A stretch of DNA of 8,148 nt, from positions 1 to 8,148 of the forward strand of contig NZ_CAHJWX010000057.1 of assembly GCF_903643065.1 (NCBI RefSeq). The letters are read 5' to 3'. Shown here piece after piece: positions 1 to 5,226 of the stretch. Position 1 is the stretch's first letter. The number at the start of each line of letters is the position of its first letter. This DNA comes from Sphingomonas bacterium (lineage in GTDB: Bacteria; Pseudomonadota; Alphaproteobacteria; Sphingomonadales; Sphingomonadaceae). The position numbers and the translations under genes are program-made. The notes below the pieces were generated by a model that searched no databases, had not been told where the DNA came from, and saw only the letters and a program-made list of their open reading frames with translations.

Positions 1-77
1 TCATCGTCTTGCCGACACTCGAAAGGGGGGTCCCTCTTGGACGCCGATATGGGGTCCCGGTTGAACGCCTATTTACA
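1..77. mobile_element. Probable end of an IS21-type insertion sequence
   Basis: Two imperfect tandem copies of a 22-base unit (27-48 and 51-72, 18 of 22 bases identical) begin GGGGTCCC and continue TTGGACGCC or TTGAACGCC. Just after the second copy the sequence reads ATTTACA, so on the minus strand the end would read TGTAAAT at 77-71. IS21-family elements are known for several short repeats near each end and for ends beginning TGT. No transposase (istA/istB) coding is visible here; it would lie left of the window. The boundary at 77 is an inference, and the other end and the target duplication cannot be seen. It could also be a solo relic of such an element. Confidence 0.45.
27..72. repeat. 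Two tandem 22-bp repeats, period 24
   Basis: Copy one is at 27-48 and copy two at 51-72. They share GGGGTCCC, then differ at two bases, then share TTG-ACGCC with one internal G/A change, and end GAT versus TAT. Repeats of this kind near an insertion-sequence end usually bind the transposase. Confidence 0.7.
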
Positions 78-121
78 TGCCCGATTAACGACCGTCCGCT
101 TCGCGTAGACGATCGCCCGAA

Positions 122-136
122 AGCGGCCGGGCCGCT
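122..136 (-). terminator. Weak terminator-like hairpin after the 155-residue gene
   Basis: AGCGGC and GCCGCT form a perfect 6-bp stem around a 3-base loop. It lies about 18 bases beyond the stop codon of the minus-strand gene ending at 154. On the minus strand it is followed by TTTCGGG, a poor T-tract, so intrinsic termination is uncertain. Confidence 0.3.
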
Positions 137-153
137 ATCCACCAGACAAAGGC

Positions 154-621
154 TTAGGACGCAGTTGTCCGCTTCTCGCGATTGGCCTTCCGACTAGCCG
201 CGGCCTTGATCCCGCGAGCCTTGGCCGCCTCGGGCGAGATCGCCGCTGCCTTCGGCTTCGCAATGTGAACCTCGGCGTCGCCGTCGCCCTTACGGTCGAG
301 CTCGGCGTCGAACTCGCCGGCGTCGACCGCGGCGCGCATTGCGGCCAGGAACTCTTCGAACCGGTCGGCCCGCATGTGGTTGGTCGTGACGCCATTGATG
401 TCGAATGTATCGCTTCCAACCTTGACCGTCAGCGCGACGACGCCGTTCCTGATCCTGTACCAGCCGGTCGGCGTGCCGGTCGACCCCGCCTTGAACTGCG
501 CCAGGGTGCGGTCGATGCCGCGGATTAGGGGACGGCGCGCCTTGGCCGGGTCGACCGCCTTACGGTCGAACAGGTGCTTCAGACCATTGTCGATAATCCC
601 GAGATAGTCCTTCAGCGCCAT
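154..621 (-). CDS. Hypothetical protein with basic, alanine-rich tail
   Basis: I do not recognise this 155-residue protein. The chosen start (ATG at 621-619) follows a good ribosome-binding site, GGAGAAG, about 4 bases upstream; an in-frame ATG at 699 would add 26 residues but has no such support. Residues 1-120 look like a compact soluble domain: an acidic/hydrophobic start (ALKDYLGIIDNGLKHLF), a central strand-rich part (WYRIRNGVVALTVKVG, then FDING), and a helix around 84-103 (MRADRFEEFLAAMRAAVDAG). Residues 123-152 are a low-complexity tail rich in Ala, Lys and Arg (SPEAAKARGIKAAASRKANR), of the kind seen in proteins that contact nucleic acid; that role is inference only. No signal peptide or membrane segment is visible. 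It lies between the putative insertion-sequence end and a gene-free gap and appears to be monocistronic. Confidence 0.7.
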   Translation of the reverse strand: MALKDYLGIIDNGLKHLFDRKAVDPAKARRPLIRGIDRTLAQFKAGSTGTPTGWYRIRNGVVALTVKVGSDTFDINGVTTNHMRADRFEEFLAAMRAAVDAGEFDAELDRKGDGDAEVHIAKPKAAAISPEAAKARGIKAAASRKANREKRTTAS

Positions 622-762
622 GCCGCTTCTCCACTTGGTGTAACCACGATGTCCTAGTCGACCGCAGAACATCCGACTAGCGGCTCGTCCGTTCCTCATT
701 GCGAGGCTTCACGAGCTCGTTGCGCGACGTCGCTTTCCGAATGGCTGTGGTTGGAACTGAGC

Positions 763-910
763 GATGGTCGCGTCGTAAGTTGCAGGCACCATGGTGCGAT
801 AGGCAACCGCCCTAGACCTCGCGATCGACGACGCTTCAACTCGTGGTAAGCACGGCCGGATGGTCGGCTCCCACGGAGACGACCATGACGCAAGTAAGAG
901 AGCGACCATC
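763..910. repeat. Clustered GATGGTCG / CGACCATC motif, four copies
   Basis: GATGGTCG occurs at 763-770 and 859-866. The inverted form CGACCATC occurs at 903-910, and CGACCAT (seven of the eight bases) at 880-886. The copies at 860-866 and 880-886 form a 7-bp inverted repeat with a 13-base spacer. Four copies within 150 bases in both orientations suggests a binding site for a regulator or a recombination accessory protein. The neighbouring AlpA-type protein is an obvious candidate, but nothing in the sequence proves it. Confidence 0.4.
779..807. promoter_or_regulatory. Nested palindrome, operator candidate
   Basis: GCACCATGGTGC at 786-797 is a perfect 12-bp palindrome. It is enclosed by a second inverted pair, GTTGC (779-783) and GCAAC (803-807). 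It lies about 160-185 bases upstream of the 155-residue gene. Two-fold symmetry of this kind fits a dimeric DNA-binding protein. Chance occurrence of a single 12-bp palindrome is possible, so confidence is moderate at best. Confidence 0.35.
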
Positions 911-946
911 AGGCGCTTACCTGCCGCCTTAGATCGTCCGGCCGAG

Positions 947-1147
947 CTATTTCTCCACCTGATAGAACATCGGGTTCCGTAGCCAATCCCGGATTGCGGA
1001 CTCGCGCCAGCCGGTGCAGCGTTCGGCGATCCGGACCTGACCGGGAAAGCTGCCACTCTGGATCTTGCGGTACAGGGTCGAGCGGCTGAGCCCGGTGCGG
1101 TCGAGCACGGCGTCGATCCGGAGAATGCGGTCGGGAGCATCGGACAT
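947..1147 (-). CDS. AlpA-type helix-turn-helix regulator / excisionase-like protein
   Basis: This 66-residue protein matches the layout of the AlpA family (prophage CP4-57 regulator, MerR-like winged helix). It has a short leader, then RIDAVLDRTGLSRSTLYRKI (residues 10-29) as the DNA-binding helix-turn-helix. The typical GSFPGQVRI wing (32-40) follows, then GWRESAIRDWL (46-56), the conserved Trp-containing end of the domain. Length is normal for the family. The start ATG (1147-1145) has AGGA about 9 bases upstream. AlpA proteins of prophages and integrated elements activate excision genes or act as recombination directionality factors. Here no integrase is in the window, so the target is unknown. 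It is divergent from the ParB-like gene across a long non-coding region and may regulate it. Confidence 0.85.
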   Translation of the reverse strand: MSDAPDRILRIDAVLDRTGLSRSTLYRKIQSGSFPGQVRIAERCTGWRESAIRDWLRNPMFYQVEK

Positions 1148-1305
1148 GACAATGATCCTGTTTTATTGAAGGGGCGAGCCCCGGCTCCCGCTAAAATCCT
1201 CCTCTCATGATTACCCCGCAAGGCGGTGATCGCTCGCCATAGCCGCCGATAGCCCTCCTCGACCCATCAGCACCCATAAAGTCGAGTTCGAGAGAGGTCG
1301 GGCGT

Positions 1306-1587
1306 CCCGCGCGGGGCACGGCCGCGCTCTACTCCGCTGCGCTCCGCCGAGCCGCGAGGGCGCGTCTCGTCCCTGACGGGTTGCGATCGCTGACGCTTGC
1401 GCCGGGCGGTGCCCGGCGATGCGGCCATCGCGCGACGGGCGCGATGAAGCAGGCCTCCGGCCGTCGGTCTGGCGAGGTGGGCGTCACGCTCCTCTAGGCC
1501 CGCCGCGGCAGGCCGCAACCCGGACTGCGTCCGGGTCCTCCACGTTGTTCCGGTCCTTCGGATGCGGCCCGCCGCTCAGCGCGGGCC
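1306..1587. promoter_or_regulatory. Chain of perfect hairpins upstream of ParB-like gene
   Basis: Six inverted repeats follow each other. CCCGCGCGGG is a palindrome at 1306-1315, overlapping stem GCGCGG/CCGCGC (1309-1314/1322-1327). CGCCGGGC/GCCCGGCG is 8 bp with a 3-base loop (1400-1407/1411-1418). CATCGCGC/GCGCGATG is 8 bp with a 5-base loop (1426-1433/1439-1446). GGCC/GGCC has a 3-base loop (1452-1455/1459-1462). ACCCGGAC/GTCCGGGT is 8 bp with a 3-base loop (1518-1525/1529-1536). GGCCCGC/GCGGGCC is 7 bp with an 8-base loop (1566-1572/1581-1587). High GC makes short stems common, but three perfect 8-bp stems this close are more than expected. Whether they act as RNA or as protein-binding DNA cannot be told. 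Confidence 0.45.
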
Positions 1588-1640
1588 TGGCGAAGCGCTC
1601 CTGCCGCCCACCCCGCCATTCCGGCGCCGGTCGCGGTCTT

Positions 1641-1647
1641 GAAGGAG
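1641..1647 (+). promoter_or_regulatory. Ribosome-binding site facing a GTA codon
   Basis: GAAGGAG is a near-ideal Shine-Dalgarno sequence. Seven bases later, in the ParB frame, comes GTA (1655-1657), exactly where ATG or GTG would be expected. The first legal start codon, GTG at 1691, is 43 bases from the site and has no ribosome-binding site of its own. Confidence 0.7.
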
Positions 1648-1690
1648 AAGAGCCGTAGAACTCAAGCATATCGATCTCGCCTGTCTCTCG

Positions 1691-3436
1691 GTGTCGCCCG
1701 CCAACATGCGGGTCAAGGGCAAGACCCCCGACCTCGCCAACATCCTGCCGTCGGTCCGGGCGCGGGGTGTGTTGGTCCCGTTGATCGTGCGAGCCAACGG
1801 CAGTCCCGAGACCTATGAGATCGTCGCGGGCAAGCGGCGGTACTACTCGGCACTGGCGGTGGCCGAGGAGACGGGTGAGGCTGAGCCGCTGCCGTGTGCA
1901 GTGATCGAGTCCGGCGACGATGCCGCCGCGCTCGAAGCCTCGCTGATCGAGAACATCGCCCGGCTCGATCCCGACGAGGTCACCCGCTGGGAGACGTTCA
2001 CCCGGCTCGTCCGTGAAGGCCGCAGGCCCGAGGACATCGCCGCGACGTTCGGGCTGACCGACGTGCAGGTGCGGCGGACGCTGGCGCTCGGCAACCTGCT
2101 TCCCCGCATCCGGGGCCTCTACCGGCGTGGGGAGATCGATGCCGCCACCGTCCGCCATCTGACCCTCGCGTCCAAAGCGAAGCAGCGTGAATGGCTGGCG
2201 CTGTTCGAAGACGAGAACACCTATTGTCCCACCGGCAGTCAGCTCAAGGCATGGGCGTTCGGCGGGGCGTCGATCCCGGTCAGTGCTGCGCTGTTCGACC
2301 TTGCCACCTACACCGGCGAGATCGTGTCCGACCTGTTCGGCGACGAGCGCTACTTTGCCAATGCCGAGACGTTCTGGACGGCGCAGATCGCCGCCATTGA
2401 TGCCCGTGTCGCGGCCTACCGGGAAGCGGGATGGAGCGAGGTCGTCGTCCTGCCGGTCGGCACCGCGTTCCAGACGTGGGAGCATGAGCGGCGGACCAAG
2501 GCCAAGGGTGGGCGGGTCTACATCAGTGTCGGTCACCGTGGCGATGTCGCGGTCCACGAGGGCTATGTCACGGCCAAGGAGGCGCGGCGGGAGACGAGGG
2601 GCGAGGCGGTTGCAGAGCGTCCGGTGCGGCCCGAGGCGTCCGCGATCCTCAACGACTATATCGACCTTCATCGTCATGCCGCCGTTCGCGCCAAGCTGAC
2701 CGATGCGCCCGGTGTCGCGTTGCGGGTTGCGGTCGCGCACATGATCGCGGGGTCGCCGCTGTGGTCGGTGCGGGTCGCGTCGCAGCGGGCGGGAACCGAT
2801 GCGGTGACCGAGAGCGTCGAGATCAGTCCGTCCGAGGGACTGTTCGATGCCAAGCGGCGGGCGGTCCTCGCCATGCTGGCGTTCGAGCCCGAAGCGCCGA
2901 CCGTTACCGGCGGCAACGGCTACGACGAAGGGCTGACCCAGCTGTTCGTCAGGCTGACCGCACTGTCCGATGCGGAGGTGCTTAGCGCGCTCGCCATCGT
3001 CGTCGGCGAGACGCTCGATCCGCACAGCGACATCGTCGATGCACTCGGAGTTGGGCTTGGGGTCGATATGGCCGCCGTCTGGCAGGCGGATGCGGCGTTC
3101 ATCGATGCCCTTCGTGACCGTGAGGTGTTGCTTGCGATGATCGGCGAGGTGGCCGGTCCGAGCGTCGCCGAGGCGAATGCCAAGGAGCCGCTCAAAACGC
3201 TGCGGACTATCCTGCGCGACTGCATCGACGGCACCGGTGGGCGGACCAAGACCGAAGGGTGGGTGCCGCGCTGGCTGGCGTTCCCAGCGACCGCGTACAC
3301 CGCGCGCGGCGGGGTCGGCAGCGTCACCCGGTCGGCGCGGGCAGTGGCGGCGCTTACCGTGCAGGCCGCCCCGCAAAGCACCGAGACGCAGCCGGAAGCC
3401 GTGCCGGACATCGAGCCCGTGCGCGCTGCCGCGTGA
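1691..3436 (+). CDS. ParB/RepB/Spo0J-type DNA-binding protein (orphan, large)
   Basis: From the GTG at 1691 this is 581 residues; the frame is open back to 1643 and the true protein probably begins near 1655 (about 593 residues). The N-terminal ParB domain is clear: SPANMR (2-7), ILPSVRARGVLVPLIVR (18-34), the nucleotide-binding box EIVAGKRRYYSAL (43-55, with GKRR at 47-50), and SLIENIARLDPDEVTRWETF (84-103). A helix-turn-helix follows at about 113-135 (EDIAATFGLTDVQVRRTLAL). In known ParB proteins these boxes bind CTP and parS DNA. Residues from about 200 onward, rich in Ala/Asp/Glu, match nothing I recognise, and the protein is much longer than chromosomal ParB (about 300). No ParA partner is in the window, so it may be a transcription or nucleoid factor of the element rather than a partition protein. 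Confidence 0.85.
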   Translation: MSPANMRVKGKTPDLANILPSVRARGVLVPLIVRANGSPETYEIVAGKRRYYSALAVAEETGEAEPLPCAVIESGDDAAALEASLIENIARLDPDEVTRWETFTRLVREGRRPEDIAATFGLTDVQVRRTLALGNLLPRIRGLYRRGEIDAATVRHLTLASKAKQREWLALFEDENTYCPTGSQLKAWAFGGASIPVSAALFDLATYTGEIVSDLFGDERYFANAETFWTAQIAAIDARVAAYREAGWSEVVVLPVGTAFQTWEHERRTKAKGGRVYISVGHRGDVAVHEGYVTAKEARRETRGEAVAERPVRPEASAILNDYIDLHRHAAVRAKLTDAPGVALRVAVAHMIAGSPLWSVRVASQRAGTDAVTESVEISPSEGLFDAKRRAVLAMLAFEPEAPTVTGGNGYDEGLTQLFVRLTALSDAEVLSALAIVVGETLDPHSDIVDALGVGLGVDMAAVWQADAAFIDALRDREVLLAMIGEVAGPSVAEANAKEPLKTLRTILRDCIDGTGGRTKTEGWVPRWLAFPATAYTARGGVGSVTRSARAVAALTVQAAPQSTETQPEAVPDIEPVRAAA

Positions 3437-3444
3437 CCCGCATT

Positions 3445-3470
3445 GCTGGCGGCGGGCGACCGCCGCCAGC
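3445..3470 (+). terminator. Strong hairpin after the ParB-like gene
   Basis: GCTGGCGGCGG (3445-3455) and CCGCCGCCAGC (3460-3470) form a perfect 11-bp stem with a GCGA tetraloop, a stabilising GNRA type. It starts 8 bases after the ParB stop. The following CCCTTTCCCCTT is pyrimidine-rich but not a real T-tract. It may therefore be a partial terminator, an mRNA 3'-end stabiliser, or an attenuator separating the ParB-like gene from the next gene. Confidence 0.6.
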
Positions 3471-3497
3471 CCTTTCCCCTTCGACGGAGTATGGACA

Positions 3498-3776
3498 ATG
3501 GGCGATCATTCCGACCCGAACGATCATGCCGATCCCCACACCATTGCCGACCTCGAAGCCGCCATCGGCACGTTGCGTTCTCTCAACCGGCAACTCTTCC
3601 TTGCCCACTGCATCGACCACATGACCTACGTCGAGATGGCCCGCCGAACCGGGCTGTCCGTCCGCCATGTCGAGCGGCGCATGGCGCGCGCGATCCGCCA
3701 GTTCGATGCTGCGCGACGCGGTATTCGACCGCCGTGGTGGCGACGGCTGCGGCGACTGCGCTGGTGGCCGTTCTGA
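3498..3776 (+). CDS. Sigma-70 region 4-like helix-turn-helix protein
   Basis: A 92-residue protein. Residues 31-70 match the region-4 helix-turn-helix of ECF-type sigma factors: QLFLAHCIDHMTYVEMARRT (32-51), then GLSVRHVERRMARAIRQFD (52-70), where the second helix would contact a -35 element. Sigma region 2 is absent, so it is unlikely to be a working sigma factor alone; a DNA-binding regulator is more likely. Residues 1-20 are acidic and histidine-rich. Residues 73-92 form an odd arginine/tryptophan-rich tail ending WWRRLRRLRWWPF. The start at 3498 has GGAG (3486-3489) 8 bases upstream. The frame is open further back into the ParB gene, but that part is a shadow. It lies in the same direction as the ParB-like gene, after the strong hairpin, and may be read by transcription passing through it. 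Confidence 0.8.
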   Translation: MGDHSDPNDHADPHTIADLEAAIGTLRSLNRQLFLAHCIDHMTYVEMARRTGLSVRHVERRMARAIRQFDAARRGIRPPWWRRLRRLRWWPF

Positions 3777-3804
3777 ACGAGGCTCGCCGGTCGCGGGGGG
3801 TATC

Positions 3805-3839
3805 CGGCCGGCAAAGCTGTAATTTGCCCGCGCCGGCCG
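3805..3839 (+). promoter_or_regulatory. Inverted repeat with alternative hairpins before the HEPN gene
   Basis: CGGCCGGC (3805-3812) and GCCGGCCG (3832-3839) form a perfect 8-bp inverted repeat. Inside it, GGCAAA (3810-3815) and TTTGCC (3823-3828) can form a competing 6-bp hairpin. The element sits just before the AGGA ribosome-binding site (about 3842) of the next gene. It might end the sigma-like gene's transcript, serve as an operator, or control translation. No T-tract is present. Confidence 0.35.
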
Positions 3840-3854
3840 CTAGGATCAACCGCA

Positions 3855-4760
3855 ATGCATGATCCGCTCGACCATTTGCCCGAGGCCAAGCAGCGCGAGC
3901 TCGAGCACGTCGTCCGCATCCTGCTCGACGAGTTCGACGTGGCGATCGCCAACGCGACCATGCCGCACAAGCGCGGCGGCAAGGTCTACAAGATCATCCT
4001 GTTCGGCAGCTTCGCGCGCGACGACTGGGTCGATGAGCCGGCGAACGGCTACCAGTCCGACTACGATCTGCTCGTCGTCGTCAGCCACCGCGACCTGACC
4101 GAGATCGCCGATTACTGGTACGTCGCCGAGGACAGGATACAGCGCGATCCCGCGATCGCGCGCCCGGTCAATATCATCGTCCACGCGCTCGACGAGGTGA
4201 ACGCGGCGCTGCTGCGCGGCGAGTATTTCTGGGTCGACATCGCCCGCGACGGCATCGCGCTCTACGAGCTGCCCTGCCATCCACTCGCCACGCCGATGCC
4301 GCTGACGCCCCCCGACGCGTACCAGATGGCGCAGGGGTATTATGATCACTGGCTACCAAGTGTCGGTGCATTCATTCGCGGTGCCAGCTACGCCATTGCA
4401 GACGGCGACATCAACAAGGCTGCGTTCGATCTGCATCAGGCAACCGAACGGCTCTACATCTGCTATTTGCTGGTCCACACCTTCTACTTCCCGCGCTCAC
4501 ACAACATCAAGTTTCTGCGCTCGCTGGCCGAGGACAAGGAGCCGCGCCTGATCGCGGCGTGGGCGCGGGACAGCAAGATCGACCGGCGACGGTTCGAGCT
4601 GTTGAAGCGGGCGTATGTCGAGGCACGGTACTCGCCCAGCTACGCGATCACGGCCGACGATCTCGATGCGCTGGTCGCGTCGGTCGAGCAGTTGCGCGGC
4701 ATCGTCGATGACCTCTGCCAATCGCGGCTTAACGCGCTACGGGAAGCGACCGCCGACTGA
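3855..4760 (+). CDS. Fused nucleotidyltransferase-HEPN protein
   Basis: This 301-residue protein joins two domains. The N-terminal part (about 15-140) is a minimal nucleotidyltransferase: KIILFGSFARDDW (46-58) and SDYDLLVVV (68-76) give the GS...DxD signature, with D69 and D71 as metal ligands. The usual third acid is not obvious: PVNIIVH at 104-110 has Asn where many relatives have Asp. The C-terminal part (about 155-290) looks like a HEPN domain: DLHQATERLYICYLLVHTFY (192-211), RSHNIKFLRSL (214-224) and RAYVEARYSPSY (252-263). The RNase motif R-x4-6-H of toxic HEPN proteins is not visible. Separate MNT and HEPN genes act as antitoxin and toxin (HepT/MntA); in the fused form the role is less clear. 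The start has AGGA about 9 bases upstream. Its stop abuts the stop of the convergent gene. Confidence 0.85.
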   Translation: MHDPLDHLPEAKQRELEHVVRILLDEFDVAIANATMPHKRGGKVYKIILFGSFARDDWVDEPANGYQSDYDLLVVVSHRDLTEIADYWYVAEDRIQRDPAIARPVNIIVHALDEVNAALLRGEYFWVDIARDGIALYELPCHPLATPMPLTPPDAYQMAQGYYDHWLPSVGAFIRGASYAIADGDINKAAFDLHQATERLYICYLLVHTFYFPRSHNIKFLRSLAEDKEPRLIAAWARDSKIDRRRFELLKRAYVEARYSPSYAITADDLDALVASVEQLRGIVDDLCQSRLNALREATAD

Positions 4761-4940
4761 TCACGGCTGGTCGGGTTCGCGCAGAGCGTTGGCGATAATT
4801 GCGGCCAACACTTCCTCCGCGCGGCTGCGGGCCGCCGGGTCCTTCGACGCAAGCTCTTGCCGAATGCAATCAGGCGCGCGTTCGACAATCGCGGTCAGCT
4901 TTGCAGTGAGCGTGTCGGTCGGAGCGAGCGTATCGGTCAT
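4761..4940 (-). CDS. Small hypothetical protein downstream of traD
   Basis: A 59-residue protein, mostly helical. The core LTAIVERAPDCIRQELASKD (15-34) is followed by AARSRAEEVLAAIIANALRE (36-55). The preferred start is ATG at 4940-4938, with AGGG 5 bases upstream and only 7 bases after the traD stop, which suggests translation coupled to traD. An in-frame ATG at 4976 would overlap traD by 29 bases. I recall small sphingomonad proteins of similar layout, possibly called DUF6771, next to transfer genes, but I cannot confirm the match. It probably belongs to the traC-traD transcript. Function unknown. Confidence 0.6.
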   Translation of the reverse strand: MTDTLAPTDTLTAKLTAIVERAPDCIRQELASKDPAARSRAEEVLAAIIANALREPDQP

Positions 4941-4947
4941 CGTGACC

Positions 4948-5226
4948 CTATGAGCCGATCGCGTCGTCAGCGGCAACCGTGAATGCCCGCTTTCCCCGCC
5001 GCCGCCACAGCGTTAACGCCGCCTCGTGACCGTCGCTGCGAAGCCGTGCCGCCGCCTCAACGAGCACGCCGAGGATCACTGCGCGGTCGTCGTCCGTCAG
5101 CTCGACCAGCCCCGCCTTGGCGACCAGTCCTCCGAGCTCGATCAGCTGGCGGGTGCGTTCGCGCCGCTTCACCTGCCAGTCCCGCGTGTCACTCCGCGCC
5201 CGGCGTGTGAGCAGGCGATTCCGCAT
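4948..5226 (-). CDS. traD: Conjugal transfer protein TraD (Ti-type, small)
   Basis: A 92-residue protein of the small Ti-type TraD family; it is not the large coupling ATPase also called TraD in F plasmids. The core KRRERTRQLIELGGLVAKAG (20-39) and LTDDDRAVILGVLVEAAARL (43-62) is the family hallmark: a basic helix, then the LGGLVxKAGL motif, then a D-R-A-containing helix. The end is LWRRRGKRAF. ATG at 5226 overlaps the end of traC by 38 bases; GTG at 5172 is an alternative start that would remove the overlap. In Ti-type systems it is an accessory protein near the oriT-relaxase apparatus; its exact job is poorly known. Position and order match the traC-traD arrangement beside oriT. Confidence 0.8.
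   Translation of the reverse strand: MRNRLLTRRARSDTRDWQVKRRERTRQLIELGGLVAKAGLVELTDDDRAVILGVLVEAAARLRSDGHEAALTLWRRRGKRAFTVAADDAIGS

Larger units (their letters stand above)
622..946. other. Gene-free 325-bp gap with operator-like repeats
   Basis: No convincing gene is found on either strand; open frames here have arginine/serine-rich shadow translations and no ribosome-binding site. The gap lies downstream of the AlpA-type gene and upstream of the 155-residue gene, so it probably holds the latter's promoter. It contains a nested palindrome (779-807) and a cluster of GATGGTCG words (763-910), listed separately. I saw no tRNA. Confidence 0.6.
1148..1654. other. Long non-coding leader between alpA-type and ParB-like genes
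   Basis: About 500 bases separate the divergent AlpA-type and ParB-like genes. Open frames here are arginine/proline-rich shadows without ribosome-binding sites. The stretch must hold the promoters of both genes, although I could not identify convincing -35/-10 pairs. The AlpA-proximal part (1148-1290) contains the less stable stem CTCGAC (1258-1263)/GTCGAG (1281-1286). The ParB-proximal part contains a chain of perfect hairpins (1306-1587). A structured leader RNA, a centromere-like ParB binding region, or an origin are all possible. Confidence 0.6.

Noticed and set aside
9..197. A 62-codon plus-strand open frame at the window start
   Set aside because: It runs through the insertion-sequence repeats and into the convergent gene, with no motif and no ribosome-binding site.
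189..681. TCCGACTAGC repeated at 189-198 and 672-681, possible attachment-like direct repeats
   Set aside because: A 10-base match is expected many times by chance in a window of this size, and the first copy lies inside a coding region.
1267..1518. An 83-codon minus-strand open frame in the non-coding leader
   Set aside because: Low-complexity Arg/Ala/Pro-rich product with no ribosome-binding site; it overlaps the hairpin chain and is better explained as translated non-coding DNA.
1484..3376. A 630-codon open frame on the minus strand, antisense to the ParB-like gene
   Set aside because: Arginine- and aspartate-rich shadow translation with no known motif; the plus strand encodes clear ParB boxes.
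3177..3497. Upstream extension of the sigma-like gene to 3177
   Set aside because: This part overlaps the ParB-like gene in another frame and crosses the strong hairpin; the ATG at 3498 has a good ribosome-binding site.
4941..4976. Upstream start for the small gene after traD
   Set aside because: It would overlap traD and adds only residues that are a shadow of traD; the start at 4940 has an AGGG site and a normal 7-base gap.
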